Of a stretch of DNA of 64,000 bases, positions 1 to 8,127 are shown piece by piece. Position numbers and translations under genes: made by a program. The DNA comes from Glaciihabitans sp. INWT7. Its GTDB lineage: Bacteria > Actinomycetota > Actinomycetes > Actinomycetales > Microbacteriaceae. The notes under the pieces are model-generated. The model was not told the DNA's origin and made no database searches. It saw only the letters and a program-made list of their open reading frames with translations. The stretch spans positions 2,050,419 to 2,114,418 of the forward strand of contig NZ_CP043653.1 of the NCBI RefSeq assembly GCF_014217685.1, in the 5' to 3' direction. Every line of letters begins with the position of its first letter. Within the stretch, counting starts at the first letter, position 1.

Positions 1-1
1 C

Positions 2-1087
2 GTGGTATTCCATCTGAAGGCAGCATTCGGACCCTTCCTCACCAACCTCGCAACGAATGGCGAGATCGTGAACAAGAAGGCGATCGAAAGCTCCGACCCT
101 GCTCGCAACCCCGTCGGGACCGGGCCATTCGAATTCGTCGAATGGGTGCAGGGAGACCACATCACGCTGAAGAAGAACCCCAACTACTTCAAAAAGGGGC
201 TTCCTCACCTCGATTCGATCACCTTCAAATTCCTTCCAGTAGACCAGAGCCGCATCGACGCTCTGTCATCCGGTGAGATCGATTGGGCCGACGCCGTTCC
301 CCTCCAGCAGGTGCCCGCCCTCAAGAAGGACCCGCGTTTCACCCTCGTGACGAGCCCGGTTGCGGGCATTCCGGATTACCTTGCTCTCAACACGACGAAA
401 GCGCCGTTCAACGACCCGAAGGTGCGCCAGGCGATCGCCCTGGCGATCGACCGTTCTGCGATTCGAGATGTCGCGTACCTCGGTACCGGCGAACTCGGGC
501 TCGAGGAGGTTCCCACCGGATCATCCTGGTATAACGAATCAGGCATCTTCGGTGCGAAGCAGGATATCGCCAAGGCGAAGAAACTGATGAGCGAGGCAGG
601 CTATGGGAGCGGACTGAAGGTCGAGTACCTCGGCCTGTCCCAGTATCCAGAGCTGCTCAAGACCGGGCAGGTGGTTCGAGACGAACTGAAGAAGATCGGC
701 ATCGACATGTCGATCAAAGCGGTCGATGTGTCCGTCTGGTACGACGCTTTCAGCAGCGGTGACTACCAGATCACCAGCGCATACCAGGAGCGCACCATCG
801 ATCCGGACAACTTCTATTCCCTGGTCATCAAGGCGGGCGGGCCCATCAACACCACCGGATACTCGAACCCGCAAGTCGACGCGCTCATCGACCAGGCCGC
901 GGCGAGCAGCGACACAAAGGAGCGAGAGTCCCTCTACGAGAAGATTCGTACCCAGATGACAACGGATGCCCCGCTCATCTTCACGCACTACGAAACGCTG
1001 AACTACCTCATGAACAAGAAGGTGGTCGGATCGGCGATCACCCCGACTCTGAGCCTCAACATGGCGAAGATCGGTTTCAGCAAGTAG
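2..1087 (+). CDS. ABC transporter substrate-binding protein, SBP_bac_5 family (5' partial)
   Basis: This is the C-terminal ~360 residues of an extracellular solute-binding protein of the DppA/OppA type, which captures peptides or similar ligands for an ABC importer. The frame is open at the window edge, so the lipoprotein signal and true start lie outside. Family landmarks are GTGPFEFVEW near residue 39 of the visible part and LNTTKAPFNDPKVRQAI near 129. Both are standard in this family. No permease or ATPase follows, and a perfect 14-bp hairpin sits 16 bases after the stop, so this is probably the last gene of its operon. The ligand cannot be deduced. Confidence 0.9.
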   Translation: MVFHLKAAFGPFLTNLATNGEIVNKKAIESSDPARNPVGTGPFEFVEWVQGDHITLKKNPNYFKKGLPHLDSITFKFLPVDQSRIDALSSGEIDWADAVPLQQVPALKKDPRFTLVTSPVAGIPDYLALNTTKAPFNDPKVRQAIALAIDRSAIRDVAYLGTGELGLEEVPTGSSWYNESGIFGAKQDIAKAKKLMSEAGYGSGLKVEYLGLSQYPELLKTGQVVRDELKKIGIDMSIKAVDVSVWYDAFSSGDYQITSAYQERTIDPDNFYSLVIKAGGPINTTGYSNPQVDALIDQAAASSDTKERESLYEKIRTQMTTDAPLIFTHYETLNYLMNKKVVGSAITPTLSLNMAKIGFSK

Positions 1088-1102
1088 CTCAGATCAGCCG
1101 GG

Positions 1103-1137
1103 CCGGGCGGGAAGCGAACACCACGCTTCCCGCCCGG
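1103..1137 (+). terminator. Strong hairpin terminator after the substrate-binding protein
   Basis: A perfect 14-bp inverted repeat (1103-1116 with 1124-1137) encloses a 7-base loop. There is no T tract, as is common for actinobacterial terminators. It separates the transporter gene from the PAP2 gene. Confidence 0.75.
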
Positions 1138-1256
1138 TGTCACGCTTGAGCAGAGCCACGGTCCCGGTCGCAAAAGCTCGCGGCCTCGGGATTGAGCGGC
1201 ACGTGATGCACGGCTGCCCCAGCCAGGCGGAAAACTGCTCGGGAAACTCACGAACC

Positions 1257-1274
1257 TTGCGAGATTCTTAGAGC
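1257..1274 (+). promoter_or_regulatory. TTCTTAGA box upstream of PAP2 gene
   Basis: TTCTTAGAG lies at 1265-1273, 21 bases before the GTG start. A weaker half-site, TTGCGA, lies 11 bp upstream (1257-1262). GGCAAGGTTGG follows at 1280. The same arrangement precedes other units in the first 11 kb and fits an OmpR-type direct-repeat site. Confidence 0.5.
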
Positions 1275-1294
1275 GTCGAGGCAAGGTTGGGCAC

Positions 1295-2011
1295 GTGAGC
1301 ATCCCCCCGACACCCCCGGTACGCCCGACCGTCAACGACAACTCCCCGTCACTACTCGGTCGACGGCTACCCTCACTCGCAGCCACCGCCGTGGTCGGGG
1401 TGGTTTTCGTCGCCGTCCTCGGGCTCGGAGTCACCAGATTCGGTCTGCTCTCCGGCTTCGACCGGGGTGCGTCCCAGGCACTCAATACCCTGCATTCGGG
1501 CGGTCTCGGCGTCATCACGTCCGGCCTCTATGCGGTGCTGAGCCCGATCCCGGCCGTGATCATCACTGCCGCCATCAGCATTGTCATCGTGGCGATCACG
1601 CGCCGGTTCCGCGTGGCCCTCAGCTTCGCCGTCGTCGTGGCCGTCACATGGTTGCCGAGCGCAGTCCTGAAATTGCTCATCCACAGGCCACGGCCGGATG
1701 CCACGGCACTGTCACATCCCTTCGCACATCAGCCGGTCGATGCCTCGTTCCCCAGCGGTCACCTCGTGTTCGTCGTCGCAGTGGTCGTCGCGGCCGTGTT
1801 CCTCGCTCGGCCCGGCGCCTGGCGCGCGTTCGCCCTCACAGCAGGCACGATCTTCACCCTCATTGTCGCGTTCGCCCTGATGGTGGACGGGGTGCACTAC
1901 CCCACGGATGTCTTCGCTTCGATGCTGTGGTCGGTCTCGGTCGGCCCGCTCGTGTGTGCGCTGTGCGCCCGCGTCATCCTGCACCGTTCGCAGCCGGTGG
2001 CCGCGCACTAG
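1295..2011 (+). CDS. PAP2 superfamily membrane phosphatase
   Basis: An integral membrane lipid phosphatase-type protein of 238 residues with about six hydrophobic segments. The family's phosphatase motifs are present: K126-x6-R133-P134 and PSGH at 153-156, plus H201-x3-D205. The conserved Arg six residues before the catalytic His in motif 3 is Leu195 here, and the preceding Ser is Ala194, so catalysis may be altered. Relatives dephosphorylate undecaprenyl pyrophosphate or phosphatidate. The start is GTG at 1295. The gene stands alone behind a TTCTTAGA box, which suggests control by the nearby two-component system. Confidence 0.85.
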   Translation: MSIPPTPPVRPTVNDNSPSLLGRRLPSLAATAVVGVVFVAVLGLGVTRFGLLSGFDRGASQALNTLHSGGLGVITSGLYAVLSPIPAVIITAAISIVIVAITRRFRVALSFAVVVAVTWLPSAVLKLLIHRPRPDATALSHPFAHQPVDASFPSGHLVFVVAVVVAAVFLARPGAWRAFALTAGTIFTLIVAFALMVDGVHYPTDVFASMLWSVSVGPLVCALCARVILHRSQPVAAH

Positions 2012-2177
2012 CCGCCGAGCCGCTGCCGCTTCCTGCTCCGGTCGGCCGCACAACGGGACCAAAGACTCTGCCCGGTGATCACCCGCCTGCGAGGCTCGTC
2101 GACGGCGGAGCGCACCGGTGCTCTCGTCGATCGAGGCGGACCTCTCCGCTCAGACAGTTCGGGAAGCAGACAAGCTC

Positions 2178-2759
2178 ATGAGTACTGAAACAGCATCCGC
2201 CACGATCGCCGGCACTCCGATGACCACTCACCAGACCCCCCGGGAGTCAGGCGCGCAGGCCTCCGCCGCACGGTGGAGCCTCGCCGTGCTCCGGCTCGCC
2301 ACCGGGTTCATCTTCCTCTGGGCCTTTCTCGACAAGACCTTCGGCTTGGGTTTCTCCACGCCGGCCGCGCGGTCGTGGCTCAACGGCGGCACTCCGAGCC
2401 AGGGCTTTCTCAACAGCCCGGCCGTCGTCGGTCCGTTCAAACCGTTCTTCGCCGCGATCGCCAGCCCGACGACCGACGTACTGTTCATGCTCGGCATGCT
2501 CGCGATCGGTCTCGCGGTCATGCTCGGGATCGGACTGCGCATCAGCGCCGTCGCCGGCACCGTCATCATGATCTTCATGTACCTGGCCGAGTGGTCCTTC
2601 GGCGCCAATGCTGCCTCCACCAACCCGGTTGTCGACTACCACATCATCTACGCGCTCTCCCTCATTGTGATCGCCACCCTCTCGGCGGGTGACACCCTCG
2701 GTTTCGGCCGTGCCTGGAAGAAGCTCCCCCTCGTGAGCGCCCACCGCTGGCTCCTCTAG
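2178..2759 (+). CDS. DoxX/DoxD-like membrane protein
   Basis: A 193-residue membrane protein with an N-terminal ~30-residue soluble stretch and four hydrophobic segments. The LAVLRLATGFIFLWAFLDK segment near residue 37 is typical of the DoxX family. Members are thought to associate with respiratory or thiosulfate-oxidising complexes, or to support redox stress resistance, but the function here is not established. ATG at 2178 is chosen because homology begins soon after it. An earlier in-frame ATG at 2118 would add 20 low-complexity residues. The gene lies alone between the PAP2 gene and the helicase. Confidence 0.75.
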   Translation: MSTETASATIAGTPMTTHQTPRESGAQASAARWSLAVLRLATGFIFLWAFLDKTFGLGFSTPAARSWLNGGTPSQGFLNSPAVVGPFKPFFAAIASPTTDVLFMLGMLAIGLAVMLGIGLRISAVAGTVIMIFMYLAEWSFGANAASTNPVVDYHIIYALSLIVIATLSAGDTLGFGRAWKKLPLVSAHRWLL

Positions 2760-2838
2760 CGCACGATGGTGGGGCCGGAAAGGGGAATCGACCACCACAG
2801 CGCGGCACTGGGGCCTGGCGAACGTCTACCGTTAGACC

Positions 2839-4620
2839 ATGACGCCAGCTGACACCACCACGACCAGCGAGGCAACCGCTGCCCCCGCCACGCTCACTTT
2901 CTCCGAACTCGGACTCACCGACGCCGTGCTCAAGGCACTCAAGGATGTCGGGTACGAGACCCCCTCGGCCATCCAGGCTGCGACCATCCCTCCCTTGCTC
3001 GCCGGACGCGATGTCGTGGGACTCGCTCAGACCGGCACGGGAAAGACCGCCGCATTCGCCCTGCCCATCCTCTCCCGCCTCGATCTCGCCCAGAAGAACC
3101 CGCAGGCGCTCGTGCTCGCCCCCACTCGCGAGCTCGCCCTCCAGGTCTGCGAGGCCTTCGAGCAGTACGCCTCCGGAATGCGCGGCGTCCACGTGCTCCC
3201 GGTCTACGGCGGGCAGGCCTACGGGGTGCAGCTCTCCGCCCTCCGGCGGGGCGTGCACATCGTGGTCGGCACTCCCGGACGCATCATGGATCACCTCGCC
3301 AAGGGCACGCTCGACCTCTCGGAGCTCAAGTACCTGGTGCTCGACGAGGCAGACGAGATGCTCAAGATGGGCTTCGCCGAGGATGTCGAGACGATCCTCG
3401 CCGACACTCCGGACGACAAGCAGGTGGCGCTGTTCTCGGCAACCATGCCCCCGCAGATCCGCCGGATCTCGAAGAAGTACCTTCACGACCCGCAAGAGAT
3501 CACCGTCGAGAACAAGACCACGACTTCGGCCAATACGACGCAGCGATACCTCATGGTGTCGTATCCGCAGAAGGTCGACGCGCTCACGCGCATCCTCGAG
3601 GTCGAGAACTTCGAGGGGATGATCGTCTTCGTGCGCACCAAGAACGAGACCGAGACCCTTGCCGAGAAACTGCGAGCACGCGGTTACTCCGCCGCAGCCA
3701 TCAGCGGCGACGTCGCCCAGGCCCAGCGCGAACGCACGGTGAACCAGTTGAAGTCGGGCAAGCTCGACATCCTGGTGGCCACGGATGTCGCGGCGCGCGG
3801 CCTCGACGTCGAGCGCATCAGCCACGTGGTCAACTACGACATCCCCATCGACACGGAGTCCTACGTCCACCGCATCGGACGCACCGGTCGTGCGGGTCGC
3901 AGCGGTGCCGCGATCAGCTTCGTCACCCCGCGCGAACGTCGGCTGCTCGACGCCATCGAGCGCGCGACGCGCCAGCCGCTCACGCAGATGCAGCTGCCGA
4001 GCGTGGAAGACGTCAACGTCACCCGCCTGACCCGCTTCGACGACGCCATCACCGAGGCCCTCGGCCAGGGCGATCGCATCGCCGGGTTCCGCGACATCAT
4101 CAGCCACTACATCGCGCACCACGACGTGCCGGAGGTGGATGTCGCCGCCGCGCTCGCGATCGTCGCCCAGGGCGAGACCCCGCTGCTGCTCTCCCCCGAG
4201 CGCACGCAGCGCCACGACCGCGCCGAGCGTGCCGACTGGGGCGATCGCCCGGACCGGGGCGACCGCCCCGAGCGGGCGGACCGCACCGAGCGACGCGCGC
4301 GGCCCAACGCCGGCCCGATGTCGACCTACCGCATCGAGGTGGGCAAACGACACAAGGTGGAACCGCGCCAGATCGTCGGCGCGATCGCCAACGAGGGTGG
4401 ACTCAGCCGCGAAGACTTCGGTCACATCAAAATCCTTCCCGACTTCTCGCTCGTCGACCTGCCGGCGAACCTGCCGGGCGATGTGCTCGACAAGCTCAAG
4501 GGCACCCGCATCAGCGGCAAGCTCATCGAGATCCGCGCCGACCGTGGCGGGGCGCGCAAAGACGCAGCCCGCGGCGACGACCGGGGCGACCGACCCCCGC
4601 GCAAGTCCTACCGGGACTAG
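2839..4620 (+). CDS. deaD: DEAD-box ATP-dependent RNA helicase
   Basis: A 593-residue cold-shock/ribosome-assembly type RNA helicase. It has the F-Q motif (F21 to Q46), Walker A AQTGTGKT at 63-70, DEAD at 169-172, SAT in SATMPPQI near 200, and HRIGRTGRAGR near 341. After the two RecA domains comes an Asp/Arg-rich linker with RGDRPERADR-like repeats, then a DbpA-type RNA-binding domain around residues 495-570 (the YRIEVGKRHKVEPRQIVGAI segment). A basic tail follows. This architecture matches DeaD/CsdA, which unwinds structured mRNA and rRNA. It is monocistronic. A long opposing frame across it is a composition shadow. Confidence 0.93.
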   Translation: MTPADTTTTSEATAAPATLTFSELGLTDAVLKALKDVGYETPSAIQAATIPPLLAGRDVVGLAQTGTGKTAAFALPILSRLDLAQKNPQALVLAPTRELALQVCEAFEQYASGMRGVHVLPVYGGQAYGVQLSALRRGVHIVVGTPGRIMDHLAKGTLDLSELKYLVLDEADEMLKMGFAEDVETILADTPDDKQVALFSATMPPQIRRISKKYLHDPQEITVENKTTTSANTTQRYLMVSYPQKVDALTRILEVENFEGMIVFVRTKNETETLAEKLRARGYSAAAISGDVAQAQRERTVNQLKSGKLDILVATDVAARGLDVERISHVVNYDIPIDTESYVHRIGRTGRAGRSGAAISFVTPRERRLLDAIERATRQPLTQMQLPSVEDVNVTRLTRFDDAITEALGQGDRIAGFRDIISHYIAHHDVPEVDVAAALAIVAQGETPLLLSPERTQRHDRAERADWGDRPDRGDRPERADRTERRARPNAGPMSTYRIEVGKRHKVEPRQIVGAIANEGGLSREDFGHIKILPDFSLVDLPANLPGDVLDKLKGTRISGKLIEIRADRGGARKDAARGDDRGDRPPRKSYRD

Positions 4621-4678
4621 CGCGCAACGTCCCCGGCGCCCGAGCAATGGATTCGGGTCGGTGTGCGCCAGAGTCTTC

Positions 4679-4697
4679 TTTAGAGAATTCTTAGAGG
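4679..4697 (+). promoter_or_regulatory. Doubled TTAGAG box upstream of the two-component system
   Basis: TTAGAG occurs at 4680-4685 and again at 4691-4696. The exact 11-bp period is typical of OmpR/PhoB-family response regulators. This is the best-preserved copy of the box and sits before the regulator gene, which suggests autoregulation. Confidence 0.6.
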
Positions 4698-4702
4698 GAA
4701 AT

Positions 4703-4747
4703 GGGCAGAGTGGGCAGATGACCTCGATTGGGCAGACGACCTCGACT
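4703..4747 (+). repeat. 18-bp tandem duplication in the leader of the response regulator gene
   Basis: Unit 1 is 4712-4729 and unit 2 is 4730-4747, with two mismatches. The first bases of the unit also appear at 4703. The repeat lies between the regulatory box and the GTG start. Confidence 0.7.
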
Positions 4748-4764
4748 GAGCACCCGAGCGTGCC

Positions 4765-5430
4765 GTGACCGACGCGCGGCCCCGCTTGCTGCTCATCGAG
4801 GACGACCCCCAACTCGGTCCCCTCATGCGCGAAGTGCTCGACGAGGTGTACTCCGTCACCCTCGTGGCCGACGGCACCACCGGAGTCGCCGTGGCGCTCG
4901 ACGGAACGTTCGAGGTGATGATCGTCGATCGTCGCCTTCCGGGACTGGACGGCCTCGGAGTGATCGAGACCCTCCGCCGCAAGCGCGTCACCACCCCCAT
5001 GCTGATCCTCACGGCGCTCGGCACCATCCAGGACAAGGTTCGCGGTCTGGATGCCGGTGCGAACGACTACCTGGTCAAGCCATTCGAGTTCGACGAGCTG
5101 TTCGCCCGGTTGCGGTCGATCCGGAGGGTCTACACGGGCGAGGGGCCGTTCGTGCGCATCGGGCTGTGGGAGTTCTACCCGGAGAGCCGCACCGTCTACT
5201 CGCCCTATGACGGCCGCACCATCCTCACTGAGCGGGAGAACGAACTGCTGCGGTTGTTCGCGGAGAATCCGCATCGCACCTACACGCGCGAACAGATCCT
5301 GGACCAGGTCTTCGGCTCGACCGATCAGCCCGGCACCGTGGACACCTACGTGCACTACGTGCGCCGCAAGACCGACTCAGACCTCATCACCACCGTCCGC
5401 GGCCAGGGCTACCGCCTGGGGGCACCGTGA
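4765..5430 (+). CDS. OmpR-family response regulator
   Basis: A 221-residue transcription regulator. The receiver domain carries the acidic pair D14/D15, phospho-acceptor D55 (VDRRLPGLDG) and Lys105 (VKPFEF). The C-terminal winged helix ends in VRGQGYRLGAP, a standard ending. The GTG start at 4765 precedes the receiver by only a few residues. Its stop overlaps the kinase start by 4 bases (GTGA), so the two are translationally coupled. I infer it binds the TTAGAG direct repeat found upstream of itself and of the PAP2, COG4705, DedA and wall-polymer genes, in the manner of PmrA/BasR. Confidence 0.93.
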   Translation: MTDARPRLLLIEDDPQLGPLMREVLDEVYSVTLVADGTTGVAVALDGTFEVMIVDRRLPGLDGLGVIETLRRKRVTTPMLILTALGTIQDKVRGLDAGANDYLVKPFEFDELFARLRSIRRVYTGEGPFVRIGLWEFYPESRTVYSPYDGRTILTERENELLRLFAENPHRTYTREQILDQVFGSTDQPGTVDTYVHYVRRKTDSDLITTVRGQGYRLGAP

Positions 5431-6458
5431 GCAGGCGCGGCATCACGCGCAAACCGGATGACTCCGACGCTCGCGCGATTCGCCGGGCATCGCGCTCCGT
5501 CGGCCTCCAGATCACCATCACCTCGACCGCGCTCGTGCTGGTCGTGCTGATAGCCGCCTTCACCTTCGTCTTCGCACACATCAAGCCCGGCCGTCTCTTC
5601 CCCCAGGGAGGATCCCACGAGACGACCATCGATGTCGGCGGCCTGGAGATCCTGGTCGGCGGACTCGTGATCGGCACGGTCGCCATCATCCTGGCCGGCA
5701 CGATGAGCTTCTTCGCCACCCGTCGGGCCGTTCGGCCCCTCGGCGACGCGCTGCGGCTGCAGCGGGCATTCGTCGCCGATGCCAGCCATGAGCTTCGCAC
5801 CCCGCTGACCGTGCTCGACGCGCGCCTCCAACTGCTCCAACGCGGCCTGGCCCCGGACGACCCCTCGGCTCCCACGGTGAACGATCTGCGCCGCGACACC
5901 AGGACCCTGATCGGTATCGTCAACGATCTGCTCTCGCTCGCGGAGCTCGAGCGCTCCCCCGGACCCGGCGAGTCCATCGCGGTGCCGCCCATCGCCCGGC
6001 GAGCCATCGACTCGATGTCCATCCTGGCCACGGAACGCTCGATCTCGATCCTCCTCGAGGCGGCGGAGGGGTGCGCCACCGCGGTACCGGCCACCGGCAT
6101 CCACCGCTGTGTTTTGGCGCTCCTGGACAACGCCATCGATTTCTCCCCCGCGGGATCGACCATCACCGTGACGGTCGAAGAGATCAAGAACACCGTGGTG
6201 ATCCGCGTGCGAGACCAGGGTCCGGGGATCACGGGGATAGAGCCGGGCCGCATCTTCGACCGTTTCGCGCGCGCGGGAGCGGCCGTCGGCGGGGGCGGGA
6301 CCACCCATACCGGGTTCGGCATCGGACTGTCGCTCGTGCGCGACACCGTCGAACGCTTCGGCGGCACGGCGAACGTCCTGGAGACGTCGCCGGCAGGCAC
6401 CACCATCGAACTGCGCATTCCCCAGGCTCGGCAACCGCACCCCGCGGCTGCGTCGTAG
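5427..6458 (+). CDS. Sensor histidine kinase partnered with the OmpR-type regulator
   Basis: A 343-residue membrane kinase. TM1 is at about 28-50, followed by an external loop of only ~22 residues and TM2 at about 74-97. There is almost no room for a HAMP domain before the dimerisation helix. The phospho-acceptor is H121 in SHELRTPLT. The ATPase domain shows LLDNAIDFSP, RDQGPGI, a FDRFARAG segment and the glycine-rich GFGIGLSLV. The tiny external loop suggests that it senses the membrane or a partner protein rather than a large ligand. It follows the regulator with a 4-base overlap and converges on the COG4705 gene. Confidence 0.92.
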   Translation: MSRRGITRKPDDSDARAIRRASRSVGLQITITSTALVLVVLIAAFTFVFAHIKPGRLFPQGGSHETTIDVGGLEILVGGLVIGTVAIILAGTMSFFATRRAVRPLGDALRLQRAFVADASHELRTPLTVLDARLQLLQRGLAPDDPSAPTVNDLRRDTRTLIGIVNDLLSLAELERSPGPGESIAVPPIARRAIDSMSILATERSISILLEAAEGCATAVPATGIHRCVLALLDNAIDFSPAGSTITVTVEEIKNTVVIRVRDQGPGITGIEPGRIFDRFARAGAAVGGGGTTHTGFGIGLSLVRDTVERFGGTANVLETSPAGTTIELRIPQARQPHPAAAS

Positions 6459-6530
6459 GGTCGATCGCCAGGGCATCGACGGCACGAGCCACCAGGACCC
6501 GAGACGGCGCTGACCGGGGTGTCGCGTGGC

Positions 6531-7325
6531 CTAGGAATCGATCATTGCGAGTCGCCGGCGACGTTCGGTGGCGGCGATGACCGCCACCCCGACGGCGATG
6601 AGGACCGCAAGCACGACGCTCACCGGGCCGGTTCCCCATTGCAGCCCGCCGCGCGCGTGGGAGACGCCCATCCAGTCGGCAAAGGATGCTCCGAGCGGTC
6701 GGGTTGCCACGTAGGCGAACCAGAACGCGAACACCGGGCCGAACCGACGCAACCGGAATGCCACGGCCGGGATCGCGATCACCACGGCGAACAGCAGGCC
6801 GGAGACGAGGTATCCGAGATGCAGCGTCGTCGCTGTCAGGTCTCCCACCGCTGTTCCGAGCGCGAAGGTGACGATCACGGCGGCCCAATAGAAGATCTCG
6901 CGACGGTGCGAGGTGATGCTGTGGATCGACAGGGTGCCCTCGCTTCGGCGCCAGACGAAAAAGACCAGTGCGAGCGCAGCCCCGAAGACGATGCTCGAGA
7001 CCAGATACGGCACACCAAGCACGATGTGGGTGACATCCGCCGCCATCGTGCCGAAGACGCTGACCGCGACGACGGTGAGCCAGTAGACCCACGGCCGGTA
7101 GCGACTCGCGAGGAGCTGAATGGTCAACGCCAGCGCGAAAAGAGCGGCTCCGATCCCGACCGCGACGACCGGGTCGATGGAACGCACCAGGAAGTCCGAA
7201 GTCGTCTCTCCCATTCCGGTCGTCAGCACTTTGACAACCCAGAAGAGCACGGTCACTTCGGGCACTTTGCTCGCGGTGGTGGTCGCGAGACGCGTGCTCC
7301 GCGGGGGTGAAGGACGAACGGTCAC
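6531..7325 (-). CDS. COG4705-type membrane protein with fourfold internal repeat
   Basis: A 264-residue integral membrane protein of an uncharacterised family, recognised by the N-terminal KVPEVTVLFWVVKVLTTGMG block. The same short pattern of Gly-acidic/Thr-x3-Asp recurs in four places: GMGETTSD, FGTMAADVTH, LGTAVGDLTA and RPLGASFADW. Each is followed by hydrophobic helices, so the protein looks built from four related hairpins. Acidic residues repeated inside membrane segments hint at transport, but no function is known to me. The GTG start at 7325 lies 22 bases downstream of a TTCTTAGG box, in a promoter region shared with dedA. Confidence 0.75.
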   Translation of the reverse strand: MTVRPSPPRSTRLATTTASKVPEVTVLFWVVKVLTTGMGETTSDFLVRSIDPVVAVGIGAALFALALTIQLLASRYRPWVYWLTVVAVSVFGTMAADVTHIVLGVPYLVSSIVFGAALALVFFVWRRSEGTLSIHSITSHRREIFYWAAVIVTFALGTAVGDLTATTLHLGYLVSGLLFAVVIAIPAVAFRLRRFGPVFAFWFAYVATRPLGASFADWMGVSHARGGLQWGTGPVSVVLAVLIAVGVAVIAATERRRRLAMIDS

Positions 7326-7347
7326 GATGGCAACCCTCCACGCGACA

Positions 7348-7367
7348 CCCTAAGAAGCGTCTGAGAT
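7348..7367 (-). promoter_or_regulatory. TTCTTAGG box for the COG4705 gene
   Basis: Read on the minus strand, TCTCAGA and TCTTAGG are spaced exactly 11 bp apart and end 22 bases before the GTG at 7325. This is the mirror-image partner of the dedA box in the same divergent promoter region. Confidence 0.5.
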
Positions 7368-7376
7368 TTGCGCAGC

Positions 7377-7393
7377 TTGGAGCTTTCTTAGAC
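7377..7393 (+). promoter_or_regulatory. TTCTTAGA box for dedA
   Basis: TTGGAG at 7377-7382 and TTAGAC at 7388-7393 form an 11-bp direct repeat within GCTTTCTTAGAC. GGCAGACTGG follows at 7402. The ATG of dedA is at 7418. Confidence 0.5.
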
Positions 7394-7417
7394 CTGCGTT
7401 CGGCAGACTGGGAGACC

Positions 7418-8086
7418 ATGATCTCCTCCTCCTTCGTCTCTCTCGGGATCCTCGACCCCCAGTCCCTCATCACCGGTGCCGGAATATGGGGACTCGCGAT
7501 CGTCTGCGCGGCCGTGTTCGCCGAGACCGGCCTCCTCGTCGGATTCTTCCTCCCCGGCGACACCCTGCTGTTCTTCACCGGCGTGCTCACCCTCAGCGGA
7601 GCCATCCGCCAACCCCTGTGGCTCGTCGTGCTGGTCGTCGCTGTCTCAGCCGCGCTCGGCGACCAACTCGGCTACACGATCGGCCGGCGCACGGGGCCGA
7701 GGGTATTCGAACGCCGCGAGTCGGGGATCTTCAGCAAGAAGAGTGTGGCTCGCACGGAAGCCTTCTTCACCCGCTTCGGCCCGGTCGCGGTGACCATCGC
7801 CCGGTTCGTGCCCGTGGTGCGCACCTTCGCTCCCGTCGCCGCCGGTGTGGGACGCATGTCGCGTCGACTCTTCACATTCTTCAACCTCGCGGGGGCCGCT
7901 CTCTGGTCGGGATTGGTCATCCTGCTCGGCTTCGGACTCGCCCACGTGCCCGGGGTCGCCGATTTCGTCTCGCAGTACATCGACATCGTGCTGGTGGGTA
8001 TCGTGGTGATCTCGGTCGTGCCGATTCTGGTTCGCACGATCATGGTCCGTCGACGCAACTCGACAGCATCACCCGAGTCGGACTGA
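7418..8086 (+). CDS. DedA family membrane protein
   Basis: A 222-residue SNARE-associated/DedA (DUF4) membrane protein. Family marks are the ETGLLVGFFLPGDTLLFFTG segment near residue 36, a GDQLGYTIGRRTG stretch near 85, and the FTRFGPVAVTIARFVPVVRT region near 116. DedA proteins recycle undecaprenyl phosphate or move phospholipids across the membrane and support envelope homeostasis. That fits the neighbouring phosphatase and wall-polymer genes. ATG at 7418 with GGGAG just upstream is preferred. The frame stays open upstream into the regulatory region, but those residues have no family match. It converges on the glycerophosphotransferase gene at 8128. Confidence 0.9.
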   Translation: MISSSFVSLGILDPQSLITGAGIWGLAIVCAAVFAETGLLVGFFLPGDTLLFFTGVLTLSGAIRQPLWLVVLVVAVSAALGDQLGYTIGRRTGPRVFERRESGIFSKKSVARTEAFFTRFGPVAVTIARFVPVVRTFAPVAAGVGRMSRRLFTFFNLAGAALWSGLVILLGFGLAHVPGVADFVSQYIDIVLVGIVVISVVPILVRTIMVRRRNSTASPESD

Positions 8087-8106
8087 TCCCACCCGCGACT
8101 CCAAGT

Positions 8107-8125
8107 CGCCCGTAACCGGCGGGCG
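8107..8125. terminator. Short GC hairpin between convergent genes
   Basis: A 6-bp inverted repeat (8107-8112 with 8120-8125) with a 7-base loop lies between the dedA stop and the stop of the wall-polymer gene. It may serve both strands. It is weak evidence on its own. Confidence 0.35.
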
Positions 8126-8127
8126 GG

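Noticed and set aside
2662-5355. 897-codon minus-strand open frame across the helicase and regulator genes
   Set aside because: It is antisense to two clearly recognisable genes. Its product is Arg/Asp/Val-rich without motifs, as expected from codon-position bias in GC-rich DNA.
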